Notes: a model not told the origin generated them from the letters alone. A stretch of 64,000 nucleotides of DNA from CAVVYA01 sp963752345 (GCA_963752345.1 CAVVYA010000004.1:30018-94017); one strand, 5' to 3'; counted from the first letter of the stretch, positions 46,394 to 56,339 are shown. Made by a program: numbers and translations.

Positions 46394-48902
46394 GGCTTGC
46401 GCTGCGGCTCTCGCGGCTGGGCCGCCGCCGCCGTTCCTTGTCGGCGGCCGGCTTCCCGCGCCTTGCGCAGGAAGAGCGCGAGCCGCGCCCTCGATCAGGC
46501 CGTTGATGCTGCCGGCCGGGAATTTGCCGTCCGCGACCGCGCTCGCCGGCCGGCCGGCCGGTCAGCAGTTCGATGCCCTGATCGACGATGCTCGACCGGG
46601 AAGATGCGGAACTGCCCGGCGGCGCAGGCCTCCACCACGTCCTGGCGCAGCATCAGATGCTTGACGTTGGACGGCCGGGATCAGCACGCCCTGCTCGCCG
46701 GTCAGGCCGCGCGCCTTGCAGATGTCGAAGAAGCCTTCGATCTTCTCGTTGGCGCCGCCGATCGCCTGCACCTGGCCCATCTGGTTGACCGAGCCGGTCA
46801 CCGCGAAGCCCTGCTTGATCGGCACCTCGGACAGGGCCGACATCAGGGCGTAGGTCTCGGTGGACGAGGCCGAATCGCCGTCGACCCCGCCGTAGGACTG
46901 CTCGAAACCCAGGCTGGCGTGGAGCGACAGCGGCTGGTCGGGCAGATAGCGCGCGGCGAAGAAGTTCGACAGGATCAGCACGCCCTTGGAATGGATCGGG
47001 CCGCCGAGCTCGACCTCGCGCTCGATATCGACCACCTCGCCCTTGCCCATGCGCACGCGCGCGGTGATGCGCGTCGGCCGGCCGAAGGCGAACTGGCCCG
47101 AGCTGCAGCACCGACAGCGCGTTGATCTGGCCGACCGCCTCGCCGTCGGTGTCGATCATCACCGTCTCGCGCAGGATCTGCTCCTGGGACCGCTCGCGCA
47201 TGCGGTCGAGACGATAGATGTGCTGGTCGATCGCCTTCTGCACGTCGTCGGCGGTGATCACGTCGCGCCCCGCATCGCCGGCCCAATAGTCGGATTCGCT
47301 CAGGATATCGACGACGCTGCGCATATGAGCCGCGACCTTTTCGGAGTCGCTGACGATGCGCGAGGCATGTTCGATCACGCGGGCCGACGGCGCCGGCATC
47401 GAGCGCGCGCAGCGCGCGATTGCGCGCCACGTCGCCGATCAGCCGGGCGTAGAGCTGCATGGTTTCCGGCGTGCGGTCCATCGCCTCCTCGAAATCGACG
47501 GTGACCTTGAACAGGTCCTCGAAATCGGGATCGTTCTCCGACAGGAGGTAATAGAGCATGCGCTCGCCGAGCAGCACGACCTTGACGTCGAGCGGAATGG
47601 GCTGCGGCTCGAGCGACACGGCGGCGAGCACGCTGTAGACCTGGTTGGTCACGTCGATGCGCAACTCGCGCGATTTCAGCGAGCGCTTCAGTTCTTCCCA
47701 GGCGAAGGGCGCCAACAGCACCTTGCGCGCTTCCACGATGAGATAGCCGCCGTTGGCGCGATGCAGCGCGCCCGGCTGGATCAGCGTGTGGTCGGTGACC
47801 AGCGCGCCGTATTGCGCGATATGCTCGATGCGGCCGAGCAGGCTCTGCAGATTCGGATTGTCTTCATAGACGACCGGCGCGCCCTGGCGTTCGCTGTTGT
47901 CGATCATCAGATTGACCTGATAGCGGCGCAGTGCCGGCATCGCCGTCGCTGAGCGCCCACGTCCGCGTCCGCGCCTGCCGCGGCTCGTCCTCCGGTTCCT
48001 CGACGCGGTCGGGCGCGAGAAATTCTTCCACGTGATCGACCAGGTCGCTTGCGCACCTCGTCGAGCCAGGCTTGCACGTCCGGCATCTCGGCATAGCAGT
48101 CGCGCATCTCCTGGATCATGTGGCCGACCGAGAAGTTGGTCACGTCGCGGCTCAACGCCTTGAGCTTGTCGCGCGCCTCCATCTCCCATTTCGGGATCTG
48201 GCGCATGACCTCCTCGAGCTTCTGCTGCAGCCGTTCGACCTCGGCCTTGGCGCGCGCCTGCTCCTCCTCGGGCAGCTTGGCGAAATCCTGCGGCGTCAGT
48301 ACCTCGCCATCCTTCACCGGCGCGAGCGCCAGACCGCCGGGCGTGCGCAGCAGGGCAATGCCCTTTTCCTTCGCCTCGCCCTGCAGCGCCTCGAAGGCCT
48401 GCTGCTGCTTGGACTTGAGCTCTTCCTCGATGGCTTGGCGGCGATTGCGGTAATCCTCGCTCTCGAAGGTCGCGGGCACCGCCACCTTCAGCAGGCTCAG
48501 CAGGTTCTCCATGTCCTTGCGGAACTGGACGCCCTTGCCGGCCGGCAGGATCAGCGCGCGCGGCCGGTGCGGCTGCTTGAAATTGTAGACGTAGCAAAGA
48601 TCGGGCGGTGTCGGTTCCTGGGGCGCGCGCTCGGCGATGAAGCGCCGCACCATGCTATGTTTGCCGGTGCCGGAGGGACCGATGGCGAACAGGTTGTAGC
48701 CCTCTTGCCGGATGCCGATGCCGAACTGCACGGCGGCCACGGCGCGGTCCTGACCGAGAACGCGGTCGAGCGGCGCCAATTCCGCCGTGGTCTTGAACGA
48801 GAACTGCGCGGGATCGCACCGCCGGTTCAGGGCTTCGGGCGGGAGCGGAGCGGGAAGCGTGACGTGTTTTTCGGCAACGTTGTCGGGCGCGTTATCGGGC
48901 AT
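46390..48902 (-). CDS. Lon-like ATP-dependent protease (AAA_32/LonB-type), frameshifted
   Basis: About 837 residues are reconstructed. The N-terminal part starts MPDNAPDNVAEK and reads FNLFAIGPSGTGKHSMV-type Walker A (LFAIGPSGTGKHS), then a coiled coil (ERLQQKLEEVMRQIPKWEME). The middle reads PVVYEDNPNLQSLLGRIEHI and GALHRANGGYLIVEARKVLL with Walker B-like text. The C-terminal protease domain has QSYGGVDGDSASSTETYALM with the catalytic Ser, and GGANEKIEGFFD with the Lys. Frame lesions lie near 48045, 47950, 47400, 47105 and 46675. The stop overlaps the UspA start. This is a membrane-independent Lon paralogue type; true Lon is not in the window. Confidence 0.88.
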
Positions 48903-48927
48903 GAGCACTGTGCCTTATGGTGGCCGA

Positions 48928-49363
48928 TTAGAGATCGGCGTTCGCGTCTTCTTCGATGCGCGCCATATCCTCGTCGCTGAAACCGAAATGATGGCCGATT
49001 TCATGGATCAAGACATGGCGCACGAGACGGGCCAAAGTTTCGCCGGATTCGCACCAGTAATCCAGGATCGGCCGGCGGTAGAGGAAGATCATGTCGGGGC
49101 CGATCGGCGGTGTCGCTGATGCTTTTGCGGTCGAGCGAAACGCCGGTATAGAGCCCGAGCAGGTCGAAGGGGCTTTCCAGCTCCATGTCCGCGGCGATCT
49201 CGTCGTCGGGGAAATCCTCGACCCGGATCACCACACCGCCGACATGGCGCCGCAGTTCGTCGGGGATGGTGGTGAGCGCCTCGTAGGCGAGCAGTTCGAT
49301 CTCGGCCAGGCTGGGAGCCGTGCGCCAAGGGTCGGGCGAGGAAGTCGCGGGATGAGAAACCAT
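48928..49363 (-). CDS. Metallopeptidase-family (zincin-like, DUF1025-type) protein, one frameshift
   Basis: The gene starts MVSHPATSSPDPWRTAP. The first part reads ELLAYEALTTIPDELRRHVG and VEDFPDDEIAADMELESPFD with LLGLYTGVSLDRKS. Near 49110 one base shifts the frame; the second part reads HEIGHHFGFSDEDMARIEED, an HExxH-containing ending typical of this small family of about 140 residues, with TAA at 48928-48930. Cytosolic; substrate unknown. It lies 25 bases upstream of the Lon-like gene on the same strand. Confidence 0.85.
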
Positions 49364-49464
49364 GATCGTGGGACGATAGCGCGGCTTGACCCGATCGCCA
49401 AGCCGGCCCACCTAAAAGAAAGTCCGGGGAATTCTGACCTTGATCAAAGCCAGAGGAGAAATCC

Positions 49465-49788
49465 GTGTCCGATAAATTGACCGGCGAGGCGCGGCGGACG
49501 GCCCTGCGAGAGCTGCATGGCTGGTCCGAAGCCCCCGATCGCGACGCTATTCTCAAGACCTACCATTTCGCCGACTTCAACGAGGCCTTCGGCTTCATGG
49601 CGCGGGTCGCGCTGCTCGCCGAGAAGCTCGATCACCATCCGGAATGGTTCAATGTTTACAATCGCGTCGAAGTGGTCCTGACGAGCCATGACGTCGAAGG
49701 CGTGACCAAGCGCGACGTCAATCTCGCGCGCGCCATCGACGAAATCGCGCCGGCGCGCGACAAGAGCGAAGCGCAGGCGACCGCCTGA
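49465..49788 (+). CDS. phhB: 4a-hydroxytetrahydrobiopterin dehydratase (pterin-4a-carbinolamine dehydratase)
   Basis: This 107-residue enzyme recycles the pterin cofactor after aromatic amino acid hydroxylation. The signature EKLDHHPEWFNVYNRVEVVL with TSHDVEGVTKRDV contains the catalytic histidines. The start is GTG 49465 with AGAGGAG upstream. No phenylalanine hydroxylase gene is nearby; in bacteria without one, members may serve molybdopterin metabolism. It is a single gene, convergent with the EamA gene. Confidence 0.93.
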   Translation: MSDKLTGEARRTALRELHGWSEAPDRDAILKTYHFADFNEAFGFMARVALLAEKLDHHPEWFNVYNRVEVVLTSHDVEGVTKRDVNLARAIDEIAPARDKSEAQATA

Positions 49789-49807
49789 CGGCGCGCCGCT
49801 TCGCCGG

Positions 49808-50779
49808 TCATTTTTTCACCGGCAGCTGCCCGTCCGGGATACCCGGCGTCTCCGCCGCCAGCTTGTGGCGCTTGGCCTGGCTCGATTCGCGGTGAGCGAT
49901 ATAAATCGACGAACCGGCGATCACCAGCGCGCCCAGCCACGTCCAGATATCCGGCTTTTCCTCGAAGACGAGATAGCCGACCACCGCCACGAACGGCAGC
50001 CGCAGATAATCGAATGGCAGCACTGCCGTGGCATCCGCGGCGGCGTAGGCCTGGGTCATGGCCCACTGGGCGAGCGTGCCGCAGCCGCCCATGGCGATGA
50101 GCCAGGGAAACAGCGTCCAGGGCGGCGTCTGCCATACGAAGAGCGACGGAAGCAGCAGCATCGGCACCATGTAGAGGCCCATGTAGGTGACGATGGCACT
50201 CGAGCTTTCGGTGCGCGACAGGATCTTGACCATGATGACACACCCGGCGATCGCCGCGGAGCCGAGCAACAGCAGGATCGCCGCCGGGCTGATCGCCTGA
50301 AAGCCCGGGCGAAGGATGATCAGCGCGCCGAGGAATCCGAGGACGATGGCGCTCCAGCGCCGCACCCCGGCACGCTCGCCGAGAAACATCATCGCGCCGA
50401 TGCTGGCAAAAATCGGCGCGGTGAAGGACAGCGACGTGGCCTCGGCGACCGGCATGTTGGCCAGGGCGACGAACCAGCACACCATGGCGAAAGAGCCGAG
50501 CAGCGCGCGCAGGCCGTAAACCTTGACGCTGCTCGTGCGCAGGCCGCCCCAGCCGGCGCGGAACAGCCACGGCAACATGAACATCAGGCTGAACAGGCTG
50601 CGGAAGAACGCGAGCTCGACCGGCGGCAGGCTGGCCGCCAAGTAACGGATGATGCTCGTCATGATAGCGAAGCCCACCGCTGCCATGGTCATCCAGGCCG
50701 CGCCGCGCGCCGGTGCGGGCCATGCGGCGAAGGCCCCGGCCATCGATTTACGGGCGCTATTGTCTGGTTTCGGGGACAT
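49808..50779 (-). CDS. EamA-family (DMT) membrane transporter
   Basis: This 323-residue protein has ten predicted spans in two EamA repeats: ASLPPVELAFFRSLFSLMFM, MPVAEATSLSFTAPIFASIG and ADATAVLPFDYLRLPFVAVV. It belongs to the same subfamily as the protein at 3318-4253, including the PxDYLRLP signature in repeat two. A short cytosolic tail follows the last span. Substrate unknown. The frame is clean. Confidence 0.9.
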   Translation of the reverse strand: MSPKPDNSARKSMAGAFAAWPAPARGAAWMTMAAVGFAIMTSIIRYLAASLPPVELAFFRSLFSLMFMLPWLFRAGWGGLRTSSVKVYGLRALLGSFAMVCWFVALANMPVAEATSLSFTAPIFASIGAMMFLGERAGVRRWSAIVLGFLGALIILRPGFQAISPAAILLLLGSAAIAGCVIMVKILSRTESSSAIVTYMGLYMVPMLLLPSLFVWQTPPWTLFPWLIAMGGCGTLAQWAMTQAYAAADATAVLPFDYLRLPFVAVVGYLVFEEKPDIWTWLGALVIAGSSIYIAHRESSQAKRHKLAAETPGIPDGQLPVKK

Positions 50780-50899
50780 TTATTTTTTTAGGGATGAGGG
50801 GCGGTTGGGTCGGTCCGCAGCGCGGATGACCCGGTATATCGCACCGTCGGCGCCGCGGAAACCGTTGCGTTCCGATGCGACGCTGGCCATTGTGGCGCC

Positions 50900-51529
50900 A
50901 TGCGCGGCTATTTCGGCATTGGCGTCGAGGGTTTGAGCAAGCCCATGAACGCCGGCACCCTGTTCCGGTCGGCTCATGCCTTCGGCGCGAGCTTCGTTTT
51001 CACCATCGGCGGCGTGTGGCAGGAGCGCGAGGCGAACCTGTCCGACACCTCGGACAGCGCGGGCCAAGTGCCGCACTATCATTTCTCCGAGCTGGGCGAG
51101 ATGCAGTTGCCACAGCGCTGCGCGCTCGTCGGCATCGAGCTGCTGGACGAAGCCGTCGAACTGCCGTCGTTCCGCCATCCGCGCTGCGCCGCATACGTGC
51201 TGGGTCCGGAGCGCGGCAGCCTGTCGCCCGAGCTGACCGCTCTGTGCGATCACATCATTCGCATACCGACCAGCTTCTGCATCAATCTCGCCATCGCCGG
51301 ATCCATCGTCATGTACGATCGGCTGATGTCCCTCGGGCGCTTCGCGGCGCGTCCGCTGACCCCCGGCGGCAAGATCCAGCCGCTGCCCGAGCACCAGCAT
51401 GGGCTGCCGACGTTCCGGCGCGTTGCAGCCGATAGCGCGGCCCCCTCACCGGAAAGTGTACCGGTCACGTCGCAGAAGATGTCGTCGACGATCGCCGCCG
51501 CCGTTGGCAAGGAGCGCACCCGCCGCTAA
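50900..51529 (+). CDS. TrmH/SpoU-family RNA methyltransferase
   Basis: This 209-residue protein has the SPOUT knot motifs: GIGVEGLSKPMNAGTLFRSA (motif 1, with Asn and Arg), AAYVLGPERGSLSPEL (motif 2) and IRIPTSFCINLAIAGSIVMY (motif 3). Such enzymes methylate the 2'-O of ribose in tRNA or rRNA. It lacks the N-terminal substrate-binding domain of TrmH/RlmB, so the target is uncertain. The C-terminal 45 residues are polar and divergent. It lies 11 bases before ialB. Confidence 0.88.
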   Translation: MRGYFGIGVEGLSKPMNAGTLFRSAHAFGASFVFTIGGVWQEREANLSDTSDSAGQVPHYHFSELGEMQLPQRCALVGIELLDEAVELPSFRHPRCAAYVLGPERGSLSPELTALCDHIIRIPTSFCINLAIAGSIVMYDRLMSLGRFAARPLTPGGKIQPLPEHQHGLPTFRRVAADSAAPSPESVPVTSQKMSSTIAAAVGKERTRR

Positions 51530-51540
51530 TATGCGGCGCC

Positions 51541-52062
51541 ATGAACCGTCGCATTTTATCCGTCATCTCGTTTGTCCTGGGGGTCGCGTTTCTGCCGGCT
51601 CCCGTCATGTCCGCTCCTCCGGCAAAGGTGCTCGGCACCTTCCAGGATTGGCAGGCTTATCTGTCCGTCGATGGCAATAAGCGGCTGTGCTACATGGCGA
51701 GCGCGCCGCAAAAGAAGGAGCCGGCGACCGCCAAGCGCGGGGACGTGCTGGTGTTCGTCACCCATCGTCCGGCCGATAAGGAACAGGACGTGGTCAATTT
51801 CCAGCTCGGCTATCCGCTCAAGGCGAACAGCGACGTGCGGGTGACGATCGACGCCAAGCCGTACAGCCTGTTCACCGACAAGGATACCGCCTGGACCCGC
51901 AATCCCGGCGATGACAAGGCCTTGGTGCAAGCCATGATGAAGGCCTCGACGATGACCGTGGGCGGCGAATCCGACCGCGGCACCAAGACGACCGATACCT
52001 ATTCGCTGCGCGGATTTTCCGCGGCCTATAAGGAAATCAACAAGGCCTGCGGCATCAAATAG
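51541..52062 (+). CDS. Invasion-associated locus B (IalB) family protein
   Basis: This 173-residue protein has a signal peptide (ILSVISFVLGVAFLPAPVMS). The body matches IalB: FQDWQAYLSVDGNKRLCYMA, VFVTHRPADKEQDVVNFQLG, TDKDTAWTRNPGDDKALVQA and DTYSLRGFSAAYKEINKACG. Two Cys could form a disulfide. The family is periplasmic or envelope-located and widespread in Rhizobiales; its molecular function is not established despite the name. A terminator follows at 52149. Confidence 0.92.
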   Translation: MNRRILSVISFVLGVAFLPAPVMSAPPAKVLGTFQDWQAYLSVDGNKRLCYMASAPQKKEPATAKRGDVLVFVTHRPADKEQDVVNFQLGYPLKANSDVRVTIDAKPYSLFTDKDTAWTRNPGDDKALVQAMMKASTMTVGGESDRGTKTTDTYSLRGFSAAYKEINKACGIK

Positions 52063-52148
52063 CGCCCAAAACCGGCCCTCGAGGCCGCAATTCACGGATT
52101 CCAGTGCCGCCCGGTGTAATATGCCAGGGCGGCACCCATGTTTTAGAG

Positions 52149-52167
52149 GCCCCGAACGGGGCTTTTT
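52149..52167 (+). terminator. Rho-independent terminator after ialB
   Basis: GCCCC and GGGGC pair around the tetraloop GAAC (52149-52162) and are followed by TTTTT (52163-52167). The position, 87 bases after the ialB stop and just before rlmN, fits termination or attenuation ahead of rlmN. Confidence 0.82.
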
Positions 52168-52185
52168 GCTTTAGAAAGCCGTTCC

Positions 52186-53373
52186 ATGACCCAGGCTGAG
52201 ACACAGATTTCCGCGACCCAGGCTGCGAAGTCCGCGACCGCGCAGGCCGGCACGCCCGACCCTGCGCGCTCTGGCGCGACGCGCGACGCCCGCCGCAATC
52301 TCATCGGCCTGACCCGCGACGAACTCGCGCTCGAACTCGCCGCGCTGGGTGCCGAGAAATTCCGCGCGCGCCAGCTCTGGCACTGGATCTATTTCCGCGG
52401 CGCCAAGAGCTTTGGCGAAATGACCACGCTGGCCAAGGGTTTCCGCGAGGGTCTCGACGCGCATTTCACCCTGGGCCGGCCGCAGGCCAGCCGCGACGAA
52501 CAGTCGAGCGACGGCACCCGCAAGTGGCTGTTCAAGTTCGCCGATAGTCAGGAAGTCGAAACCGTCCACATTCCGGAAGAAGACCGCGGCGCGCTCTGCG
52601 TCTCGTCCCAGGTCGGCTGCAGCCTGACCTGCAGCTTCTGCCACACAGGGACCCAGCCGCTGGTACGCAATCTTGGCGCGGGCGAGATCGTCGCGCAACT
52701 GATGGCGGCGCGCGACGCCATCGGCGAATGGCCGTCGCCCAAAAGCGACCGCATGATCTCCAACGTCGTCATGATGGGCATGGGCGAACCACTGCTCAAT
52801 TACGAGAATGTCGCCAAGGCGCTGCGCATCATCATGGATGCGGAGGGCATCGCGATCTCGCGCCGCCGCATCACGCTTTCGACCTCCGGCATCGTGCCGC
52901 TGATGCAGCGCTGCGGCGAGGAGCTCGGCGTCAACCTGGCGGTGTCGCTCCACGCCGTGACCGACGAGTTGCGCGACGTGCTGGTGCCGATCAACAAGAA
53001 ATTCCCGATCGCCGAGCTGCTCGCCGCCTGCCGCGCCTACCCCGGTGCCAACAATGCGCGCCGCATCACCTTCGAATACGTCATGCTCAAGGACATTAAC
53101 GACACCCTGTCCGATGCCCGCGAGCTGGTCCGGCTGCTCAAGGGCATACCGGCGAAGATCAATCTCATCCCATTCAACCCGTGGCCCGGCGCTCCTTACG
53201 AGTGCTCGACCAACGGCGCGATCGCCGCATTCGCTAAATTGCTCAACGATTCAGGCTTGTCGGCTCCGGTCCGCACGCCCAGGGGACGGGATATTCTCGC
53301 CGCCTGCGGTCAGCTGCGCACCGACAGCCTGCGTCAGCGGCCGTCACGGACGGAGGCCGCCGCCGTGTTATAG
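52186..53373 (+). CDS. rlmN: Dual-specificity 23S rRNA/tRNA m2A methyltransferase RlmN
   Basis: RlmN methylates C2 of A2503 in 23S rRNA and A37 of tRNAs through a radical-SAM mechanism. The 395-residue product has the cluster motif GCSLTCSFCHTGTQPLVRN (CxxxCxxC), SNVVMMGMGEPLLNYENVAK, TLSTSGIVPLMQR, VNLAVSLHAVTDELRDVL and the C-terminal methyl-carrying Cys in RGRDILAACGQL. A 40-residue Ala-rich N-terminal extension precedes the conserved start LTRDELALELAALG, so the real start could be later. Confidence 0.96.
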   Translation: MTQAETQISATQAAKSATAQAGTPDPARSGATRDARRNLIGLTRDELALELAALGAEKFRARQLWHWIYFRGAKSFGEMTTLAKGFREGLDAHFTLGRPQASRDEQSSDGTRKWLFKFADSQEVETVHIPEEDRGALCVSSQVGCSLTCSFCHTGTQPLVRNLGAGEIVAQLMAARDAIGEWPSPKSDRMISNVVMMGMGEPLLNYENVAKALRIIMDAEGIAISRRRITLSTSGIVPLMQRCGEELGVNLAVSLHAVTDELRDVLVPINKKFPIAELLAACRAYPGANNARRITFEYVMLKDINDTLSDARELVRLLKGIPAKINLIPFNPWPGAPYECSTNGAIAAFAKLLNDSGLSAPVRTPRGRDILAACGQLRTDSLRQRPSRTEAAAVL

Positions 53374-53603
53374 GCGGCACGCTATGCCGAAAGTGGCAGG
53401 AAAGTCGGACTGTGACTTGTAGAGCACAACCTCTAGTTTTATCCGGCCACCCTCTTTCCCGTCAGCCTTGGATAGCGTAACTACTTGATCAAGCGTGGAG
53501 GTGTTCCCGTCGCCGAGCGTCGGCGTCCGCGCGTCAAATCTAAAAGGGTACAACTGTCCCGGCGGCGCCCACCCAGCCGCGAAGTTCAGGGATCAGAGGG
53601 AGT

Positions 53604-54654
53604 ATGATGATGACACTGAAGACAACCTTGGCCGTCGCCGCGGCCGGCTTTTTGGCTGCGACATCGATCGCCAATGCGGAAGTTGCGCGCCCCTATATCA
53701 CGCTCGGCGGCGGCTTGAGCATTCTCGACGACGTCGGCGTTTCCGGCAACAATATTGGCCGCAACCTCGACACCAACAATGGTTGGGCGGCGATGGTCGC
53801 GGGCGGCATTGGCGTGATGAACGGCCTCCGCCTCGAACTGGAATTGGCCCAGCCGCAAGAATAGCTTCGACAATGCGAACGGCGATGCCCGGGCGACGAC
53901 CCTCATGGGCAATGTGCTCTACGACATTCCCGTTCAGGTCCTCGGCTTCACGCCTTATATCGGCGCCGGCCTCGGCGGCGCGCGCACCAGCCTCAACAAC
54001 GTCGTCACCGGCACCGGGCTCGGCACCGTCGACGACTCCGATATGGTCTTCGCCTATCAGGGCATTGCCGGCGTCTCGGCGCCGCTCAGCAACAACCTGA
54101 CGGTGGCGCTCGACTACCGCTACCTGAGCACGTTCCAGGATCCGGAATATCGGACCAGCACCGGCATCAATGCCACGAGCGAATACAGCGACCATACGAT
54201 CATGCTGGGCTTCCGCTGGAGCTTCGGCGGAGCGCCCGCCGCTGCGGCGCCCATGGCGCAGCCCGCTGCCGCGCCGACCCCGATGCCGGCACCGACTCAG
54301 GCGGCCCCGGCGCCCTCGCCGCTGGTTCGCTCGTTCTTGGTGTTCTTCGACTTCGACCGTGCGGACATCACGGATGACGCGCGCAAGGTCATCAACCAGG
54401 CCGCGGACAATGCGCGCAAGGCTGGCAGCACGAGCCGCATCACTCTGACCGGTCACGCCGACCGTGCCGGTGCGGCGCAATACAATATGCGTCTGTCGCA
54501 GCGCCGCGCCGATGCGGTCAAAGCGGAACTCGTCAGGATGGGCGTGCCGGCGAACGAAATCGTCACCGTGGCCAAGGGCGAGAGCGATCCGCTCGTCCCG
54601 ACCGCCGATGGCGTGCGTGAACCGCGCAACCGTCGCGTCGAGATCGTGTTCTAA
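53604..54654 (+). CDS. OmpA-family outer-membrane protein (beta-barrel plus peptidoglycan-binding domain), one frameshift
   Basis: The gene starts MMMTLKTTLAVAAAGFLAAT (signal peptide, cleavage after IANA). An eight-stranded barrel-type domain follows: RPYITLGGGLSILDDVGVSG and FTPYIGAGLGGARTSLNNVV, ending YSDHTIMLGFRWSFGG. One extra base near 53855 creates a premature TAG; without it the reading goes to RKNSFDNANGDARATTLMG. A Pro/Ala linker (54230-54330) leads to the OmpA C domain: FLVFFDFDRADITDDARKVI, LTGHADRAGAAQYNMRLSQR and PRNRRVEIVF. About 349 residues. A strong terminator follows. The 230-base leader 53374-53603 probably holds the promoter, not identified. Confidence 0.92.
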
Positions 54655-54679
54655 GCGATCTACCGATAAGACATATAAA

Positions 54680-54711
54680 GGGCCGGGTTCATCACCCGGC
54701 CCTTTTCTTTT
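54680..54711 (+). terminator. Rho-independent terminator after the OmpA-family gene
   Basis: GGGCCGGGT (54680-54688) and ACCCGGCCC (54694-54702) pair perfectly around TCATC, followed by TTTTCTTTT. Flanking AAA/TTT extend the stem. It lies 25 bases after the OmpA stop and may also serve the convergent HdeD gene. Confidence 0.92.
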
Positions 54712-54738
54712 GCCAATCCGTCTTTCGACGAGCAGGGG

Positions 54739-55377
54739 TCAGGTAGCATGCGGAACGGCGTGCCCGATATCTTCGCGTCGGCGGCGGAGCTTGAAGGCCG
54801 CGATCAGCATGATCACGCCGAAAATCAGCGAATAAAGGCCGACCCACCACACCACGGCCAACATGCTGATGGCCGGCTGGAAGATGAGCCAGGCGATGAT
54901 AAAGACGCCCCACGTGAACGACAGGACCCCGTTCAGGATTAGCAGCGCTTCGCGTCGTCCCTCGCGCGGGCGCAGTCCGGCCATCGCCAGCAGCACGCCG
55001 CTGACGATCGCCCAGAAGCCGAACAGGTAGACCAGGGCGAAAGCCGCCACGCCGGGCAGCATGACTGCGATGCCGCCGGCAATCAGATCGACCACGCCCT
55101 CGAGGAACATGGGCCATGACCGTTCATGACGCCGCGCCGCGCGAAATCCGGCGATCATCGCCATGACGCCATCGGCCAGCATATAGGCCGCAAACAGAAT
55201 CACGAGGGTCAGCAGCGTGATGCCCGGAATGATGAAGGCGGCGATGCCGAAGAGGATGCCAAAGACGCCGCGCAGTGCCAGCGCCCACCAGTTCCTCGCC
55301 CAGAAATCTTCGAGCTCCCGCATCAGGGCTTCGGGGTCGGGTCGAGTCGTTGCGGTTGTGTCATCATTGGAAGTCAT
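54739..55377 (-). CDS. HdeD-family (DUF308) membrane protein
   Basis: This 212-residue inner-membrane protein has six spans in three DUF308 hairpins: LRGVFGILFGIAAFIIPGIT, FLEGVVDLIAGGIAVMLPGV and LNGVLSFTWGVFIIAWLIFQ. HdeD proteins are linked to acid resistance and stress in enterobacteria; the role here is inferred. ATG 55377 (MTSNDDTT) is preferred because AGGAG stands six bases ahead of it; the ATG two codons earlier would abut the AGGAG directly. Confidence 0.88.
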   Translation of the reverse strand: MTSNDDTTATTRPDPEALMRELEDFWARNWWALALRGVFGILFGIAAFIIPGITLLTLVILFAAYMLADGVMAMIAGFRAARRHERSWPMFLEGVVDLIAGGIAVMLPGVAAFALVYLFGFWAIVSGVLLAMAGLRPREGRREALLILNGVLSFTWGVFIIAWLIFQPAISMLAVVWWVGLYSLIFGVIMLIAAFKLRRRREDIGHAVPHAT

Positions 55378-55771
55378 AGCCATCTCCTGTGCGCGCGACG
55401 ATCGGTCACACCCCTGAGCGCCGGCGGAAATTTGCAGGCGGACGTCACCGTGACGCCCGCGGCACCTCGCGGCCTTGCCAGAGCTTGGCCAAAGACATGA
55501 CATCGCGATGCCGAACTGAAGCACTGCTCGCGCGCTCCGTCATTGACACACATCAGGTGGGATGGGACGGAGCAGTCTGTTCTCGCCAAACGGCTGCCGC
55601 CGCCTGATTGTTCCGGGCCTCGCGAGGTTCTTGGCCATGGCCGAGCTTCGTCGCCCGGCCATGAAGGCCGGGCCTATGCCAGCCGGGTGGCGACCGATGG
55701 CGGGCACGGTCCGGACACAAAAAACCCGGCCCAAGGGACCGGGTTGGAAGGGACGGCGGGACGTTCGGGCC
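55378..55771. other. 394-base gap upstream of hdeD-like gene and downstream of the secreted hypothetical gene
   Basis: The gap contains an 8-bp perfect hairpin, GCCCGGCC (55653-55660) / GGCCGGGC (55666-55673), resembling the dispersed GC palindromes common in Rhizobiales, and the terminator at 55721-55745. The hdeD-like promoter should lie near 55380-55450 but is not evident. No coding sequence is supported. Confidence 0.5.
55721..55745 (-). terminator. Rho-independent terminator of the secreted hypothetical gene
   Basis: AACCCGG (55723-55729) pairs with CCGGGTT (55739-55745), with further partial pairing CCC/GGG inside. The A-run ending at 55724 gives a U-tract on the minus strand, 27 bases after the gene that ends at 55772. 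Confidence 0.82.
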
Positions 55772-56272
55772 TCAGCGCGCGGGCTGCGGCCCCGAGGCGA
55801 CCATTTCCCGGTTGCGGGCGACGGCAGCCGAAAAACCATCGAGCGATGCCGGGTCGAGCGCGGTGACCCGTTCGAACAGGCTGACCGAATCCTGGCAGAA
55901 GGCGGTCTGCTGCATGCTGCGCAGCGAGGCCTCGTTGGCCAGGCGAGTGACATAGCGGTCCAGCTGCGTGGTGCCCTGGGCACCGTATTCGCGGCTGAAG
56001 TAGCTCTTCATCACATTGGCATGGCGCTTTAGCGAGCCGCCGAATTTTGCCACGAAGACATTGTAATGATTATGGAATTCCGGTCGGCCGCAGGACAGGG
56101 CGGCGACCATCAACTCGGTCTGCAGGTAGCGCACGTCGAGGGCGGTCTGCTCGCGCACATTGAGCGGTTGAGCGGCACTCGGCGACGCGAGCCCGCAGAG
56201 GCCGGCGAGCGCCGCGACGCCCAACAGGGCATGCCGCCAAATCGCCTGCGGCGCACGGTCGCGCTTGATCAT
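55772..56272 (-). CDS. Secreted hypothetical protein
   Basis: I do not recognise a named family. The 166-residue protein has a signal peptide (ALLGVAALAGLCGLASPSAA) and a helical mature part. It has two Cys that may pair (VAALSCGRPEFHNHYNVF and TAFCQDSVSLFERV) and a conserved-looking YLQTELMVAALSC. It is probably periplasmic. It is a single gene followed by a terminator, with no informative neighbours; the CAP-domain gene to its right is also secreted and on the same strand. Confidence 0.75.
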   Translation of the reverse strand: MIKRDRAPQAIWRHALLGVAALAGLCGLASPSAAQPLNVREQTALDVRYLQTELMVAALSCGRPEFHNHYNVFVAKFGGSLKRHANVMKSYFSREYGAQGTTQLDRYVTRLANEASLRSMQQTAFCQDSVSLFERVTALDPASLDGFSAAVARNREMVASGPQPAR

Positions 56273-56339
56273 GATTCCCCCCTTTTACTGGCTCGCTGGA
56301 CGAAGGCTTGATCCAGTGCCCCAGTCTGCATGGCCAAGA

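Noticed and set aside
53368..53553. A 61-codon minus-strand frame between rlmN and the OmpA-family gene
   Set aside because: No ribosome-binding site, no recognised family and no support from neighbours; it more likely overlaps the OmpA leader.
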